This document shows positions 58,774-59,516 of a stretch of DNA of 59,516 nucleotides, one piece after another. Origin of the DNA: a bacterium (GTDB taxonomy: Bacteria > Vulcanimicrobiota > JABDET01); contig JAKAVV010000017.1 in the NCBI GenBank assembly GCA_021817145.1, positions 1-59,516 of the forward strand, written 5' to 3'. The position numbers were made by a program, and so were the translations under genes. Each line of letters starts with the position of its first letter. The first letter of the stretch is position 1. Under the pieces are notes generated by a model that did no database searches, was not told the origin of the DNA, and saw nothing but the letters and a program-made list of their open reading frames with translations.

Positions 58774-59516
58774 TATGACTGCCAGAATACACGCAGCAGT
58801 CAATTCCTTCGGGAAACCCCTGGGCGCCTGTGTTTCACTGAATAACATGTCATTCAGTGAAGACCGAGGGCAGGAGCAGTTCGAAAGAAAAACTGGCAGG
58901 ATAAAGCCGTTAAACCCACAATTCTTTCAATGAAAACTCAAGTCCAAAAAAAAGAGTAGGTTTAACTATTTCACTCCCCTGCTTTTTTGCGATTAACTGA
59001 TACTCTTCTTTCACCAACTCATACATCTCCATTGTTTTTTCCATCGGATCCACGATCCAGCAGCGAGGCACTTTGAACTGAGCGTAAAGTTTAAACTTTC
59101 TTGTTCGATCCATTTTCTTGTTTCCCTTAGAAAGCACTTCTACCACCAAATCCGGTGAACCGAAAATTCCTCGCTCTTTAATCAAATTTTTCTTTGCATT
59201 GGAAACATAAACCAGATCCGGTTCAACCACATGGATATCGGATAAAACAACAGCATAAGGAGCGCAGATGACTACTCCAATCGGATTCTTATCTAGATAA
59301 TTCGCAAGGATTTTGCTTAATTGAGTAACTGATATTTGATGAGAAAATCCAGGGGGTGGTGTCATGAACAGTTCTCCTTCAATAAGCTGATACTGTTTCC
59401 CATCATCAGGAAGCAGGAAGTAATCATGATAATTTAAGAGACTGCTTTCTTCAAATTTTGATCTTGCAAGGCTCATTTCTTACCTTTCCCTTTATTGGAA
59501 ACTTTCTCTTCGAAAA
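58774..59516. repeat. Tandem duplication, copy 2 (runs to window end)
   Basis: This is the second copy of the non-coding block plus Uma2 gene described at 57897-58666. A 107-nt non-repeated spacer (58667-58773) separates the copies. The match continues to the last base of the window, so the unit may extend or repeat again beyond it. Confidence 0.85.
58910..59476 (-). CDS. Uma2-family putative endonuclease, copy 2
   Basis: The 188-residue near-twin of the previous gene has the same acid and Lys core. Differences cluster at residues about 50-60 (QLSKILANYLD against RLTRIIDQYLN), a few scattered positions and one in the C-terminal part (E against G). Most other codons are identical, so the duplication is recent, and the small cluster could be the result of gene conversion or early divergence. 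Confidence 0.8.
   Translation of the reverse strand: MSLARSKFEESSLLNYHDYFLLPDDGKQYQLIEGELFMTPPPGFSHQISVTQLSKILANYLDKNPIGVVICAPYAVVLSDIHVVEPDLVYVSNAKKNLIKERGIFGSPDLVVEVLSKGNKKMDRTRKFKLYAQFKVPRCWIVDPMEKTMEMYELVKEEYQLIAKKQGSEIVKPTLFFGLEFSLKELWV

Noticed and set aside
1-59516. CRISPR array
   Set aside because: No regularly spaced short repeats or cas genes found; the only long repeat is the Uma2 tandem duplication.

Overview
This 59.5 kb window is a stretch of bacterial chromosome: densely packed, moderately AT-rich by eye, with short intergenic gaps, frequent 4-14 nt gene overlaps and CCA-encoding tRNA genes. The cell is probably a diderm. A TolC-like outer-membrane component sits with an RND pump, there is a lipoprotein-type solute-binding protein, and PilT implies type IV pili. 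There is no rRNA and no reliable phylum marker, so I do not name a lineage. The mix of Hanks kinase, response regulator with a SARP/BTAD output, roadblock/LC7 proteins, long TPR proteins and an anthrax-lethal-factor-like fold fits a poorly sampled environmental phylum better than a model organism.

Layout. (1) 1-5.0 kb: tripartite heavy-metal-type RND efflux operon, its first gene cut by the window edge. (2) 5.0-6.6 kb: a RelE/AbrB-type toxin-antitoxin pair with a clear promoter and operator, then a dual-specificity phosphatase. (3) 6.6-18.6 kb, all minus strand: purD, tkt, a histidine kinase and its REC-TPR-BTAD regulator, secD-secF-gltX and pilT. (4) 18.8-24.4 kb: a carbohydrate ABC uptake operon (binding protein and two permeases, no ATPase) with a HEPN/MNT toxin-antitoxin pair embedded in it, then a GH15 glucoamylase whose 3' end runs into a CAU tRNA. 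(5) 24.5-33.1 kb: a purine/urate catabolic island. It holds a MOT1-like molybdate transporter, a CitE-like (DUF6986-type) protein, PuuD-like urate oxidase, HIU hydrolase, a fused allantoicase-OHCU decarboxylase, allantoinase, a broken PIN-domain remnant, and MocA and XdhC for molybdenum cofactor delivery. It covers urate to ureidoglycolate; xanthine dehydrogenase itself is not in the window.

(6) 33-42.7 kb: a secreted TPR protein, two TrkA/KTN potassium-channel regulators, a HAD phosphatase that seems to start at CTG, a catalytically degenerate ATLF-like protein, a 14-residue cysteine-rich micropeptide with its own ribosome site and terminator, GH57, inositol monophosphatase, proteins of unknown function and a WecA/MraY-type transferase. 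(7) 42.7-53.7 kb: a signalling block with a degenerate GGDEF protein, a Hanks kinase, a NarL-type regulator and a REC-Rossmann-GAF-kinase hybrid sensor. Divergent from it is an operon of a giant TPR protein, a 702-residue protein with two roadblock-like domains, and a stand-alone roadblock/LC7 protein. (8) 53.8-59.5 kb: tRNA genes (Ala, Gly, Arg, Asn), an IscA/ErpA carrier, a site-2 protease, dtd, a membrane protein, a secreted protein, and a tandem duplication of a Uma2-family gene with a conserved hairpin-rich non-coding segment.

Best candidates for something new are the TPR/double-roadblock/LC7 operon, the MCSTCGC micropeptide, the hairpin-rich non-coding repeat tied to the Uma2 duplicates, the HEPN/MNT module inside a sugar transporter operon, and the Rossmann-domain hybrid sensor kinase. 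Coordinates and motifs were read by eye; family assignments come from motif recognition without any database search.
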